Positions 25,180 through 34,014 are shown, counted from the stretch's first letter. The stretch: 64,000 nucleotides of DNA from Clostridium_AT radicumherbarum (GCF_045310525.1 NZ_JBJHZY010000001.1:248001-312000); one strand, 5' to 3'. Numbers and translations are program-made. The notes: generated by a model from the letters alone, not told the origin.

Positions 25180-26850
25180 ATGGAAAGCAAATGGTGGAAG
25201 GAAGGGGTAGTTTATCAAATTTACCCAAGAAGCTTTAAGGATTCTAATGGAGACGGTATAGGTGACTTAAGAGGCATCACTCAAAAATTAGATTACCTTA
25301 AAAGTTTAGGAATAGATATTATATGGCTTTGCCCAGTATATCAGTCTCCAAACGATGATAATGGTTATGATATAAGCGATTATAGAAATATAATGAATGA
25401 ATTTGGAAATATGGAAGATTTTAATGGGCTTCTTTGTGAAATACATAAAAGAGGCTTAAAGCTTTTGATGGATTTAGTAGTAAATCATACTTCAGATGAA
25501 CATAAATGGTTTATAGAAAGTAGAAAATCCAAGGACAATCCCTATAGAGAATATTATATTTGGAGAGAAGGTAAAGGAAATAATCCTCCAAACAACTGGG
25601 GTTCTTTCTTTAGTGGTTCTACCTGGAAGTATGATGAATCTACAGGAGAATATTTTCTTCATATGTTTTCAACTAAGCAGCCAGACTTAAATTGGGAAAA
25701 TGAAAGGGTAAGAGCTGAAGTTTATGATATGATGAAATTCTGGCTTGATAAAGGTATAGATGGCTTTAGAATGGATGTTATAAATTTAATATCTAAGGTA
25801 CAAGGACTCCCAGATGGAGAAAAAGGACAAAACGCACTTTATGGCAATGGTTTTCCGTATGCAGCTAATGGTCCAAGAGTACATGAATATTTGCAGGAAA
25901 TGAATAAGGAAGTACTCAGTAAATATGACATAATGACTGTAGGGGAAACCCCAGGAGTAAATCCTGAAACTGCTAAGCTCTATGTAAATAATGATAGGCA
26001 TGAGCTCAATATGCTTTTTCAATTTGAACTTATGGATATAGACTCAGGAATGGATAAATGGGATATAAAGCCCTGGAAGCTTACTGATTTTAAGAAAATT
26101 ATGCTCAAATGGTATGAAGGTTTAAAGGAAAAGGGCTGGAACTCAGTATATCTTAATAATCATGATCAACCAAGACTTATTTCAAGGTTTGGGAATGATA
26201 AGGAATATAGAGTGGAGTCAGCTAAAATGCTGGCAACATTACTCCATACCTGGCAGGGAACTCCTTATATATATCAGGGAGAAGAAATAGGTATGACTAA
26301 TGTTCATTTTGAAAATATTGAGGATTACAAGGACCTTGAAATTTTAAATATGTTCAAGGAAAAAATAAGCCAAGGAATATCTAAAGAAACAATTATGAAT
26401 GGAATTTATGAAAAAGGAAGAGACAATGCAAGAACTCCAATGCAGTGGAATTCATCTATTAATGCAGGTTTTACAAGTGGGACCCCTTGGATTAAGGTAA
26501 ATCCTAATTTTACTGAAATAAATGTAGAGAAAGCTTTAGGTGACAAAAATTCTATATATTATTATTATAAAAAATTGCTTCAACTTAGAAAACAGCATAA
26601 GGTAATAGTTTATGGGGATATAGAGCTTTTAGAAAAAAATAATGAAAGTATATTTGCCTATACTAGAAGCTTTGAAAATAGAAAATTATTAGTTATTCTT
26701 AATTTTTCAGAAAAAGAAGTGGAATTTAAGCTGCCTAAATCCTTAAGAAGTAATGATTTTAAATTGATTATAAGTAATTATTTAAACAAAGCACAAACTG
26801 AAGAAAGTAAAACTTTAAGACCATATGAGGCAGTAGTTTATTTGGCGTAA
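25180..26850 (+). CDS. Oligo-1,6-glucosidase-type GH13 alpha-glucosidase
   Basis: The start at ATG 25180 follows AAAGGAG and gives MESKWWKEGVVYQIYPRSF, the usual family N-terminus. The GH13 regions are all visible: LVVNHTSDEH, the nucleophile Asp in GFRMDVINL, the acid/base Glu in TVGETPG and the third Asp in LNNHDQPR. Valine directly after the nucleophile Asp is associated with alpha-1,6 specificity in the oligo-1,6-glucosidase group. It should cut isomaltooligosaccharides to glucose in the cytoplasm. It is the last gene of the ROK-controlled operon, followed by a shared long hairpin. Confidence 0.9.
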   Translation: MESKWWKEGVVYQIYPRSFKDSNGDGIGDLRGITQKLDYLKSLGIDIIWLCPVYQSPNDDNGYDISDYRNIMNEFGNMEDFNGLLCEIHKRGLKLLMDLVVNHTSDEHKWFIESRKSKDNPYREYYIWREGKGNNPPNNWGSFFSGSTWKYDESTGEYFLHMFSTKQPDLNWENERVRAEVYDMMKFWLDKGIDGFRMDVINLISKVQGLPDGEKGQNALYGNGFPYAANGPRVHEYLQEMNKEVLSKYDIMTVGETPGVNPETAKLYVNNDRHELNMLFQFELMDIDSGMDKWDIKPWKLTDFKKIMLKWYEGLKEKGWNSVYLNNHDQPRLISRFGNDKEYRVESAKMLATLLHTWQGTPYIYQGEEIGMTNVHFENIEDYKDLEILNMFKEKISQGISKETIMNGIYEKGRDNARTPMQWNSSINAGFTSGTPWIKVNPNFTEINVEKALGDKNSIYYYYKKLLQLRKQHKVIVYGDIELLEKNNESIFAYTRSFENRKLLVILNFSEKEVEFKLPKSLRSNDFKLIISNYLNKAQTEESKTLRPYEAVVYLA

Positions 26851-26852
26851 AT

Positions 26853-26928
26853 AAAACTGCTAGTAATATACTTTGAACTATGGCTCATGTATTATAGGGG
26901 AAGGTTCAAAGAATTACTGGCAGTTTTT
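26853..26928. terminator. Bidirectional long-arm terminator
   Basis: AAAACTGCTAGTAAT pairs with ATTACTGGCAGTTTT, and inner arms TTTGAAC and GTTCAAA extend the stem. T runs occur on both strands, and the structure touches the stop codon of the converging exonuclease gene. Confidence 0.85.
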
Positions 26929-27673
26929 ATTTTCGAAATTGATTGGTTTTTCCCATCATATAGGCAAGTTTTATAATAGACCTCTCTTCCTTTGACATTT
27001 CCCTATTGTACATTTTCTCAAATTGCATATAAAGCTTAATAAAATCAATTTTGCTGCTAGCTTTTTTATGCTTAATATTAGGTTTATTAGGATCATATAA
27101 CTTTGGCATAATAGCTTCATTACTAATTTTTCTAAAAACCTTTGCCGTATACTTAGCATCGCTAAGGGCATCATGGAAGCTATTATTAATTGGTATATGC
27201 AGAAGTTCAACTGCATTTTTAAGGCCCATTAATATGCCTTTTGGGCAATTAAAATATTTAGAGGCATATTTCTGAAGATCTATATATTCTTTTGGAAGAA
27301 TAGAGATATCAAAGTTATGGTAAGAAAAATTTCGATAAAGTTCCTTAATATCTGCCTTTCCCCATACGCATAAAACGCAGCTTTCCTTTCCTATAAAATG
27401 CATAAAATCTTTGTAAACAAAGCTGTGGTCAGGAGCGCTTCTTAAGGCTTCTTCAGTAATTCCAGTAATTTCACTGACATAAGGGCTGAGCCTAGAATAT
27501 ATTTCTGGTTTTATAAAATTATTATAGGTGGATATTTTCTTAAAATGTTCATCTAGTTTTACTGCCCCGATTTGTATTATTTCAAAAGGGCAATTTGGAT
27601 TATTTGCCGATTCGGGATCTTTAACAGAGTTATAATATTGATTAAATTCTAAATCAAAAACTATATAATTCAT
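26927..27673 (-). CDS. DEDDh 3'-5' exonuclease (KapD-like)
   Basis: The exonuclease signatures are visible: FDLEFNQ (DxE), then ADIKELY in the middle, then the final HDALSDAKYTA with catalytic His and Asp. This is the RNase T/DnaQ superfamily, and the arrangement resembles Bacillus KapD and related stand-alone exonucleases. The protein has 248 residues, with a basic C-terminal tail (about 195-248) that could bind nucleic acid. The substrate is unknown. It is convergent with the glucosidase operon and divergent from prs. Confidence 0.82.
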   Translation of the reverse strand: MNYIVFDLEFNQYYNSVKDPESANNPNCPFEIIQIGAVKLDEHFKKISTYNNFIKPEIYSRLSPYVSEITGITEEALRSAPDHSFVYKDFMHFIGKESCVLCVWGKADIKELYRNFSYHNFDISILPKEYIDLQKYASKYFNCPKGILMGLKNAVELLHIPINNSFHDALSDAKYTAKVFRKISNEAIMPKLYDPNKPNIKHKKASSKIDFIKLYMQFEKMYNREMSKEERSIIKLAYMMGKTNQFRK

Positions 27674-27880
27674 TTATCATACCTCTTAAGTAAATATATT
27701 ATATATTATGTCAAAAATATTACATATTAGTATATACTCCATTATAATTTTACAATAAATTTGATAAATATTTAATTAAATGTTGTAATATTTATAAGGA
27801 TTTATTACAATTATTTATGGTAGTAAAGGATATCAATTATAAAGCACATTTAATAACATATAAGGAGGGTCCACGGTTAA

Positions 27881-28999
27881 ATGAATTTATTAAATTCAAT
27901 GCCTTATGGCCAATTAGGAATAATAGCACTAGAAAGCTGCAGAGATTTAGGAATTAAAATTGATCAATATTTGCTTCAAAAGCGTGAAAACATGGAAGAT
28001 TGCCCAAAAACCTTTCTAATTTCCACAGATGAAATAAGGTTTTCAAATGGGGAAGGTAAGGTTAGACTTGAAGAAACAGTAAGGGGTAAAGACATATATA
28101 TTTTATGTGACGTTGGAAACTACAGCTGTACCTATGAAATGTATGGATTTACAAATCATAAAGGACCTGATGAACATTTTCAGGACATTAAAAGAGTTGT
28201 TTCTGCTATAGGTGGAAAAGCAAGAAGAGTAACAGTTATAATGCCTATGCTGTATGAAGGAAGACAGCACAAGAGAAAAGGTAGAGAATCACTAGATTGT
28301 GCAATAGCACTTCAAGAACTGGAAAGATTGGGAGTCAAGGATATCTATACCTTTGATGTACATGATCCAAATGTTCAAAATGCAGTACCATTATTAACCT
28401 TTGAAAATTTATATCCTACCTATGAAATAGTAAAAGCATTTTTTAATAATGAGGATATAGAAATTGACAAATCAAAAATGCTTACAATAAGTCCAGATAC
28501 AGGTGCAATGGATAGAGCAATTTATTATTCCAGTGTTCTAGGTTTAGATATCGGTCTTTTCTATAAAAGGCGTGATTATACTTCAGTTATAAGAGGAAAA
28601 AATCCTATTGTACAGCATGAATACATTGGAAGAGATGTTGAAGGAATGGATGTTCTAATTGTTGATGATATGATTGCCTCTGGAGAATCAGTTTTTGATA
28701 TTGCTAAGGAGTTAAAGAAGCGTAAGGCAAATCGAATATTTGTTGCTACAACCTTTGCATTATTTACTGAAGGAGTAAAAAAATTCAACGAATTTTTTGA
28801 AACAGGAGTAATAGATCGTGTTTATTCAACAAATCTAACCTATATATCCCCAGAAGCTAAAGAAGCAGATTGGTTTAGAGAAGTAGATATGTCTGATTTT
28901 CTTTCAACTGTTATAGATTATATTAATAATGATAAGTCAATTAGCCCATTAGTTGACGCGACCTACAGTATAAAACAGCTTGTAAGCCATTCTTTATAA
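27881..28999 (+). CDS. prs: Ribose-phosphate pyrophosphokinase (long clostridial form)
   Basis: The PRPP synthetase fold is indicated by the YEGRQHKRKGRESLDCAIAL segment, FDVHDPNVQNA, and the PRPP-binding motif VLIVDDMIASGES. At 372 residues it is longer than the usual 310-320, with about 30 extra N-terminal residues and a longer C-terminus. The known reaction is ribose-5-phosphate plus ATP to PRPP plus AMP, feeding nucleotide, His and Trp synthesis. Start ATG follows AAGGAGGG. It may be a second, divergent PRPP synthetase in the genome, which cannot be judged here. Confidence 0.85.
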   Translation: MNLLNSMPYGQLGIIALESCRDLGIKIDQYLLQKRENMEDCPKTFLISTDEIRFSNGEGKVRLEETVRGKDIYILCDVGNYSCTYEMYGFTNHKGPDEHFQDIKRVVSAIGGKARRVTVIMPMLYEGRQHKRKGRESLDCAIALQELERLGVKDIYTFDVHDPNVQNAVPLLTFENLYPTYEIVKAFFNNEDIEIDKSKMLTISPDTGAMDRAIYYSSVLGLDIGLFYKRRDYTSVIRGKNPIVQHEYIGRDVEGMDVLIVDDMIASGESVFDIAKELKKRKANRIFVATTFALFTEGVKKFNEFFETGVIDRVYSTNLTYISPEAKEADWFREVDMSDFLSTVIDYINNDKSISPLVDATYSIKQLVSHSL

Positions 29000-29082
29000 A
29001 TTTGTTATAGAACTTGTACTATAAAAAAGACACATTTATTGCTTTAAAGGTACAAGTATTCAGTAACTACTTAATATAATTG

Positions 29083-29125
29083 AAAAAGCGACATATTTCC
29101 CAGGAAATGTGTCGCTTTAATTTTT
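29083..29125. terminator. Bidirectional terminator
   Basis: AAAGCGACATATTTCC pairs with GGAAATGTGTCGCTTT with one wobble, flanked by A and T runs on both sides. It serves prs on the plus strand and the 133-residue protein on the minus strand. Another inverted repeat, ACTTGTAC with GTACAAGT (29012-29057), lies before it. Confidence 0.85.
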
Positions 29126-29525
29126 ACAAAGCGCCGCTTCCAATAGAATTATGAACAAAGGCAGCAATTTTGCATACTGGTATATCTACAATTGAACCAA
29201 GTGTATTTGCCCTGCAATCAAATCTGTTATTGGTACCTCTATCCGTATTTCTAACGTTATTTCTTTCAGTTTCGCATTCATCAAATGAGAAATCATTATT
29301 ATTAGATTCATTCCTGTCATTTCTTCTGTCTACATCACAGCAGTTTCCAAGTGCACAGCCGGGAGCTGGTCCTATCTGAGTTATTAATCTAACAAAGTCT
29401 TCATTAACAAAAGCAAGTATTCCTGTAAAACCACGACCTGATTGTCCACCACTAGTAGTAAAAATAGTTACAGTTTGTCCAATATGACGAGCTAAGTTAC
29501 GTGCAATTTCTGATCTACTGGGCAT
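29124..29525 (-). CDS. Candidate spore-surface protein, 133 residues
   Basis: No family is recognised with confidence. Residues 1-50 (RHIGQTVTIFTTSGG and GFTGILAFVNEDFVRLIT) look like an Sm-like or DUF2642-type beta barrel half. A low-complexity Asn/Asp/Arg linker with CALGNCCDVD follows (about 55-105). The C-terminal segment (SIVDIPVCKIAAFVHN) would complete the barrel. Split beta folds with cysteine-bearing inserts are common in clostridial spore-coat proteins. The strongest clue is a sigma-K-like promoter with the same -10 as the collagen-like gene. A late-sporulation coat or exosporium role is inferred. Confidence 0.7.
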   Translation of the reverse strand: MPSRSEIARNLARHIGQTVTIFTTSGGQSGRGFTGILAFVNEDFVRLITQIGPAPGCALGNCCDVDRRNDRNESNNNDFSFDECETERNNVRNTDRGTNNRFDCRANTLGSIVDIPVCKIAAFVHNSIGSGAL

Positions 29526-29575
29526 CTCAAATATTCCCCTTTCTTATATAAAATAGTAGGACCTTTGTCCTGCTA

Positions 29576-29602
29576 TATAATATGAAGTTTACTTAAAATT
29601 GT
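29576..29602 (-). promoter_or_regulatory. Sigma-K-like promoter
   Basis: On the minus strand AC (29601-29602) is followed after exactly 16 bp by CATATTATA (29576-29584). This fits the AC / CATANNNTA pattern, 50 bp before the start codon. The -10 is identical to that of the collagen-like gene. A small hairpin, AGCAGGAC with GTCCTACT, lies in the predicted 5' UTR. Confidence 0.65.
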
Positions 29603-29657
29603 TACAAGATATTAGTATGGCAAAGAGCTGTTTATATTGCCACTTATATATAGCAAA

Positions 29658-29697
29658 GGGACGCTTCTTCCGCCACTTTCTGGTTTTGAAGCGTCCC
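29658..29697. repeat. GGGACG-type hairpin
   Basis: GGGACGCTTC pairs perfectly with GAAGCGTCCC across a 20-nt loop. It lies between two minus-strand genes, just past the CAP-domain gene stop, and may end that transcript. It resembles the palindromes near 7218 and 45537. Confidence 0.6.
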
Positions 29698-29713
29698 ATA
29701 ATAATATTTTTGA

Positions 29714-30547
29714 TTATTTAGGCTTACTTACGAACATTTGTGAAAACATATTTCCATAAGGGCCACCGCTTTTAATTCCTATTCCTATATGTGTATATGC
29801 AGGATTAAGAATGTTTTGTCTGTGCCCAGGTGAATTCATAAGTGCGTTTTCAGCATTTTGTACGCTTTGATTACCGGCTATGTTTTCTCCAGCCTCAACG
29901 TAGTTAATACCAAAAGCCTTAAGCATATCAAATGGACTGCCATACTTTGGAGAATTATGGCTGAAATAATTATTATCTATCATATCTTGAGCCTTTATTC
30001 TAGCAACATTAGTAACTTGCATATCCGCCTGCAGTGGTGGTACGCTATTTTGTGCCCTAGCTTGATTTATTAAATTCAGCATCTGCTGCTCCTGGGCTGT
30101 AAGTGTACTGGAATTGTTTTGTGCTGTAGGAGTTTTAGGTGCTGTAGAAGCTGTAGCATTGCCTTGTGATGCCTGAGGTGCTCCGCCAGAAGTATTAGGA
30201 GCATTTTTAGCCGCATTGCCTTCAACTACTATTGGCTTAGCATCTTGATTATGCACAAAACCTATTTGATTATTAGGTTGTTTTACAGCATACCAATCTG
30301 AAACCTGACTTACTACATCTAATGTACTATTCTTAGCAGGAGTGGAAACTATAGGGGAGTTAGTAGAACATCCACTTCTAATATTTGAATTATCTGCAGT
30401 CAATTTTACTGTTTTCACATTTCCTGTTTCATAAGCAGAAGATTCAACACCTTGAATAGGCTGTGCATTTTTCTGCTGCTGTGTAGTACACGAAGTACCT
30501 AAAACTAAGGATGATGCTATTAAAAAAGTAAGAAACTTTTTACCCAC
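29714..30547 (-). CDS. Secreted SH3b-CAP/SCP domain protein
   Basis: The N-terminus is a secretion signal with a Cys after LVLGTSC, only a weak lipobox. A bacterial SH3 domain (about 45-100: NIRSGCSTNSPIV, VSDWYAVKQPN) precedes a Pro/Thr/Ser linker and a CAP/SCP domain (about 150-277). CAP-domain signatures include MLNLINQARAQNSV, NYFSHNSPKYGSPF, AGENIAGNQ and NSPGHRQNILNP. Similar YkwD-like proteins are secreted or spore-associated and their activity is unclear. A structured 5' leader of about 110 nt precedes the gene. A GAGGT-type site lies near the start. Confidence 0.88.
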   Translation of the reverse strand: MGKKFLTFLIASSLVLGTSCTTQQQKNAQPIQGVESSAYETGNVKTVKLTADNSNIRSGCSTNSPIVSTPAKNSTLDVVSQVSDWYAVKQPNNQIGFVHNQDAKPIVVEGNAAKNAPNTSGGAPQASQGNATASTAPKTPTAQNNSSTLTAQEQQMLNLINQARAQNSVPPLQADMQVTNVARIKAQDMIDNNYFSHNSPKYGSPFDMLKAFGINYVEAGENIAGNQSVQNAENALMNSPGHRQNILNPAYTHIGIGIKSGGPYGNMFSQMFVSKPK

Positions 30548-30668
30548 AAAAAATTACCTCCTCGTATTCCTTATTTTCTCGGGGTAATCTTTGCTCGTCG
30601 ATTTCCATCGATTAGATTACCCGTAAAAGTCCATTTAGGACTTTTACCATGACAATATTAATTGTCAC
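30548..30668 (-). ncRNA. Structured 5' leader of the CAP-domain gene, class unknown
   Basis: On the minus strand three hairpins follow in order: TGACAAT with ATTGTCA (30650-30667), GTAAAAGTCC with GGACTTTTAC (30623-30647), and GGGTAATCT with AGATTACCC (30582-30622). The third contains a nested stem TCGAT-GGAA-ATCGA and an asymmetric internal loop, AA opposite CGAGCAA. There is no T run, so it is not a simple terminator. It does not match the riboswitch consensus sequences I can recall, including the c-di-AMP (ydaO) class. Regulatory RNA is an inference. Confidence 0.5.
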
Positions 30669-30820
30669 GCTCCTTATTTAGCTGTTAATATAATTTACAA
30701 TATTAATATTTGTTTAAATCAAAGCTTTTATAAGTGTAAGTTCTGTGAGGAGAACCATTTCTTAAGGTTTAAACCAAAATGTCACAGTAAAATGAAAAAA
30801 ACTTGAAACTAATATAAACC

Positions 30821-32032
30821 TTACTTTTTAGCAAGTAATAAGGTATTCACTTTTGAATATGCATAATCTATGGAAGACTCAAGATTATTTATACTTTTAC
30901 CGCCGCCTTGTGCAGAAAAAGGACTGCCGCCGCCTTTACCATCTATTAAACTAATTGCATCTTTTAGTAAATCATTCATACTAATACCTTTAATATTTTT
31001 AGAACACATAAATAAAAGATTAGCAACAGCTTCGGATTTCATTCCAAATAAAACTATAACATTTTCATGAAAGACAAGCTTTGAAGCAAGTAAATTTACA
31101 TATTTAATATCTGTATTTACATATATATTTTTTACAATTCTTATATTATTAATAACATCACAGGTATTAAGTATATTTTGAACTTCAAAATCTGCAATTT
31201 GTGATTTTAAATTTTTATTTTCAGCCTTTAAGCTATTCAACTCATTAGTTATAGTATTTACTTTAATTAAAGCTTCATCCTCATTACAGTTTAGTGTTTT
31301 ACAAAGTCTATTTGAAAATTTATATTTTTTAAACGCTTCCATAATAGCTCTTTTTCCACAAGTAAATTCTAAACGCATATTTCCTTTATATTTTTCTTTT
31401 TTTAGAATTTTAATTGCTTGAAGTTCGAGAGTTGATTTAGGATGCAGCCCGCAGCAGGCAGTTATATCAACATCTTCGATTTTAACAATTCTTAGGGGAT
31501 CATTAATACTTGGAATTTTCCTAAGAGATAATTTTTTTAGTTCAGATTTTGATGGAAATAAAAATTCAACTTTTTTATTATCAAAAATATAATTATTAGC
31601 TAAATCTTCAACTTTTTCTAAGTCCTCATCACTTAACAACTTATCTAAATCTATAGTACAAATATCTTTTCCCAAATGAAAGCCAACTGTATTACAGCCA
31701 AAAGCATCTATAAAGGCAGCAGAAAGAACATGCTGTCCCAAATGCTGCTGCATGCCGTCAAATCTAAAGTCCCAATTAATACTGCATTTAGCTTTATGTA
31801 TTTTTATAGGTTTTTTATCTGAAACATGATATGTGATTCCATCTTTTTCATAAACGTATGAAATTACACTATCCTCTATTTTTCCAATATCCCAAGGCTG
31901 TCCGCCACCACCAGGGAAGAAGGCTGTCTTATCTAGTTCAATATGAAATTCCTTATCTTTTTCTATAATATTTAATATTTCTGCTGTAAATTCTTTTATA
32001 TATTGATTTTCGTAATAAAGTTTCTGAGTCAT
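30821..32032 (-). CDS. Alanyl-tRNA editing protein, AlaX long form
   Basis: The editing-domain zinc ligands are visible as HLGQH (about residue 98) and the CCGLH motif (about 192), as in the AlaRS editing domain and AlaX proteins. A coiled segment follows (about 255-290), then a DHHA1-like C-terminal region ending in GKGGGSPFSAQGGG. There is no aminoacylation core. The family hydrolyses Ser or Gly mischarged on tRNA-Ala. At 403 residues it is the long AlaX type. Start ATG has GGAGG upstream. It is monocistronic. Confidence 0.9.
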   Translation of the reverse strand: MTQKLYYENQYIKEFTAEILNIIEKDKEFHIELDKTAFFPGGGGQPWDIGKIEDSVISYVYEKDGITYHVSDKKPIKIHKAKCSINWDFRFDGMQQHLGQHVLSAAFIDAFGCNTVGFHLGKDICTIDLDKLLSDEDLEKVEDLANNYIFDNKKVEFLFPSKSELKKLSLRKIPSINDPLRIVKIEDVDITACCGLHPKSTLELQAIKILKKEKYKGNMRLEFTCGKRAIMEAFKKYKFSNRLCKTLNCNEDEALIKVNTITNELNSLKAENKNLKSQIADFEVQNILNTCDVINNIRIVKNIYVNTDIKYVNLLASKLVFHENVIVLFGMKSEAVANLLFMCSKNIKGISMNDLLKDAISLIDGKGGGSPFSAQGGGKSINNLESSIDYAYSKVNTLLLAKK

Positions 32033-32268
32033 AGAAACCTCCTTATAAAGTTGAATTTGCTTGGTATTTTTTTATCCGCCTTCCAATATAGTGAACCACA
32101 AATAGTCATATGGTCTATTAATTGAATTTATAATACCATATTGTTGGCAATTTTATCAATAAAGCAATAATTTTAGAATTAAATATAAATTCATATAATT
32201 AAATAAAAATTAAATATTGCTTTTATTTAAATAATATTATATTATAAATTCATAGTACTTATGTGTAT

Positions 32269-32298
32269 CGGTTTCGTACTTTTGTTTACCGGTTTCGT
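32269..32298. promoter_or_regulatory. Direct-repeat operator candidate of the LacI-type cluster
   Basis: CGGTTTCGT occurs twice, at 32269-32277 and 32290-32298. The copies are 21 bp apart (two helical turns) and just upstream of the LacI-type gene. The second copy is flanked by GTTTAC and GTTAAC. The regulator may bind both on one face of the DNA. Confidence 0.5.
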
Positions 32299-32325
32299 TA
32301 ACTGATTTATAAAGGAGTTATCAAA

Positions 32326-33345
32326 ATGCAAGAAAAAGATATAACTACAATTAACGATGTTGCTAAAGCAACTGGTGTGTCAAAAACTACTATATCTAGA
32401 TATTTAAATGGCAAATATGAGTATATGTCAGAGGACACAAGAAAACGAATTCAAAATGTCATTGAGGAACTTAATTATAGGCCAAGCAATGTTGCAAAGA
32501 CTCTAAAGTCAAATAAAAGCGGGCTAATTGGTGTAATAATAGCTGACATTGCCAGCCAATTCTCTTCTATATTAGTTAAGGGTATTGGTGATGTGTGTAA
32601 AGCTAATGGGTATCAAGTAATGATATCAAACGTAGACAATGATCCTGAAAAAGAAAAAGAGTATATTCAATCACTGATGGACAACAGAGTCGAGGGAATA
32701 ATAGTTAATACAACCGGATATAATGATGACTTTTTAGTTGAGATTAATGAAACTAGAGTTCCGCTAGTGCTTGCTGATAGAACTATGCAGGAATTAAAAA
32801 TAGATTCAGTTGCCACTAATAACTACAATATGACCTTTGATACAATAAAGTTTTTAATTGAAAAAGGTTATAAAAACATAGCATTCTTTACAGAGGAACC
32901 TCATAAAAATAGCGCCAGACATTTAAGAAGACAAGGATATCTAGATGCAATGCAGCAATACCTTGGTGTAGATGCTAATGAGCTAGTATATACCATTGAC
33001 TCTGAGGATGAAAGTACATCTATTAATGCAATTGAGGAGTTTAACAATTTATATAAAAACAAGCTTAAAGCTATCTTCACAGTAAATGGTGTTACTTTAT
33101 TAAGCGTACTTCAAAGTATAAAAAAGAGTAAGTATAAAATCCCTGAAGATTTTTACGTATGTGGATATGAAGATTGGGGTTGGGCTACACTTGTTTATTC
33201 TGAAATACCGGTAATTACACAGCATTCCTATGAAGTTGGTGCAGAATCCGCTAAGATGCTTATAAAAAGAATAAACGGAAAAAGAAAAGGTAAACCCAAA
33301 TATAAAGAACTTCAAGCAAAGCTGATTATTGGAAATTCTAAATAA
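32326..33345 (+). CDS. LacI family transcriptional regulator (KdgR-like)
   Basis: The N-terminal helix-turn-helix (TINDVAKATGVSKTTISRYLNG) and hinge (YRPSNVAKTLKS) are followed by a periplasmic-binding-protein-like ligand domain of about 270 residues. It is the first gene of a same-strand cluster for sugar-acid catabolism, so it probably represses that cluster and responds to a pathway intermediate. The repeated CGGTTTCGT upstream is the likely operator. AAGGAG precedes ATG. KdgR is a guess from the KDPG aldolase and KDG kinase neighbours. Confidence 0.9.
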   Translation: MQEKDITTINDVAKATGVSKTTISRYLNGKYEYMSEDTRKRIQNVIEELNYRPSNVAKTLKSNKSGLIGVIIADIASQFSSILVKGIGDVCKANGYQVMISNVDNDPEKEKEYIQSLMDNRVEGIIVNTTGYNDDFLVEINETRVPLVLADRTMQELKIDSVATNNYNMTFDTIKFLIEKGYKNIAFFTEEPHKNSARHLRRQGYLDAMQQYLGVDANELVYTIDSEDESTSINAIEEFNNLYKNKLKAIFTVNGVTLLSVLQSIKKSKYKIPEDFYVCGYEDWGWATLVYSEIPVITQHSYEVGAESAKMLIKRINGKRKGKPKYKELQAKLIIGNSK

Positions 33346-33367
33346 ATTAAACTATAGGAGGGTTAAA

Positions 33368-33988
33368 ATGGACAAGCAATCAGTTAAAGAGAAACTAAGA
33401 AATAAAATAATTGCAGTTATACGCTGTGAAGATGCTGCAAAAGCAAAGCTGATATCAAAAACTATTATAGAATGCGGAATAGATGTTTTAGAGGTTACAT
33501 TTACTGTTAAAGGAGCACCGCAGCTTATTAAAGAATTAAAAGCGGAAAATCCTAATGTAGTAGTGGGTGCAGGAACAGTGCTTACTACTCAGCAGGCTGA
33601 AGAAGCATTAATCAGCGGCGCAGACTTTATAGTTTCACCTTGTACAATCGAAGAAATCGGAGCCTTTTGTAGAGAAAAAAATATATTTTGCTCTATGGCT
33701 GCTGCTACCTCTACAGAAGCATATAATTCGCACAAATTTGGAAGTGATGTAGTTAAATTATTTCCAGGTGAATTTATAAGTCCAGGAATTATCAAGGGAA
33801 TAAAAGCTCCTATGCCATTTATAGATATGATGCCCACTGGTGGAGTAGATAATAAAAACATTAAGACCTGGTTTGAGAATGGTGCCTTTGCTGTAGGAGT
33901 TGGAGGGCATTTAACTAAGGGTATTGATGAGACCAACTTAGATGTATTAAGAGCAAGGTGTGAAGCTTTAATTAATGCAGCTAAATAA
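33368..33988 (+). CDS. eda: KDPG/KHG aldolase
   Basis: The start at ATG 33368 follows AGGAGGG and gives 206 residues, the normal length. A TIM barrel with the Schiff-base Lys in SDVVKLFPGE and the catalytic Glu in VLEVTFTVKG is visible. VVGAGTVLT and PTGGV phosphate-binding loops are also present. The reaction is cleavage of 2-keto-3-deoxy-6-phosphogluconate to pyruvate and glyceraldehyde-3-phosphate. The PfkB-type kinase downstream (39.1 kb) would make its substrate. It is co-oriented with the LacI regulator 22 bp upstream. Confidence 0.93.
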   Translation: MDKQSVKEKLRNKIIAVIRCEDAAKAKLISKTIIECGIDVLEVTFTVKGAPQLIKELKAENPNVVVGAGTVLTTQQAEEALISGADFIVSPCTIEEIGAFCREKNIFCSMAAATSTEAYNSHKFGSDVVKLFPGEFISPGIIKGIKAPMPFIDMMPTGGVDNKNIKTWFENGAFAVGVGGHLTKGIDETNLDVLRARCEALINAAK

Positions 33989-34014
33989 TACTAATAGGAA
34001 AGTCAGGAGAAAGC

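Noticed and set aside
30548..30668. c-di-AMP (ydaO) riboswitch before the CAP-domain gene
   Set aside because: The gene type fits, but the leader lacks the ydaO consensus sequence that I can recall and has a different arrangement of stems.
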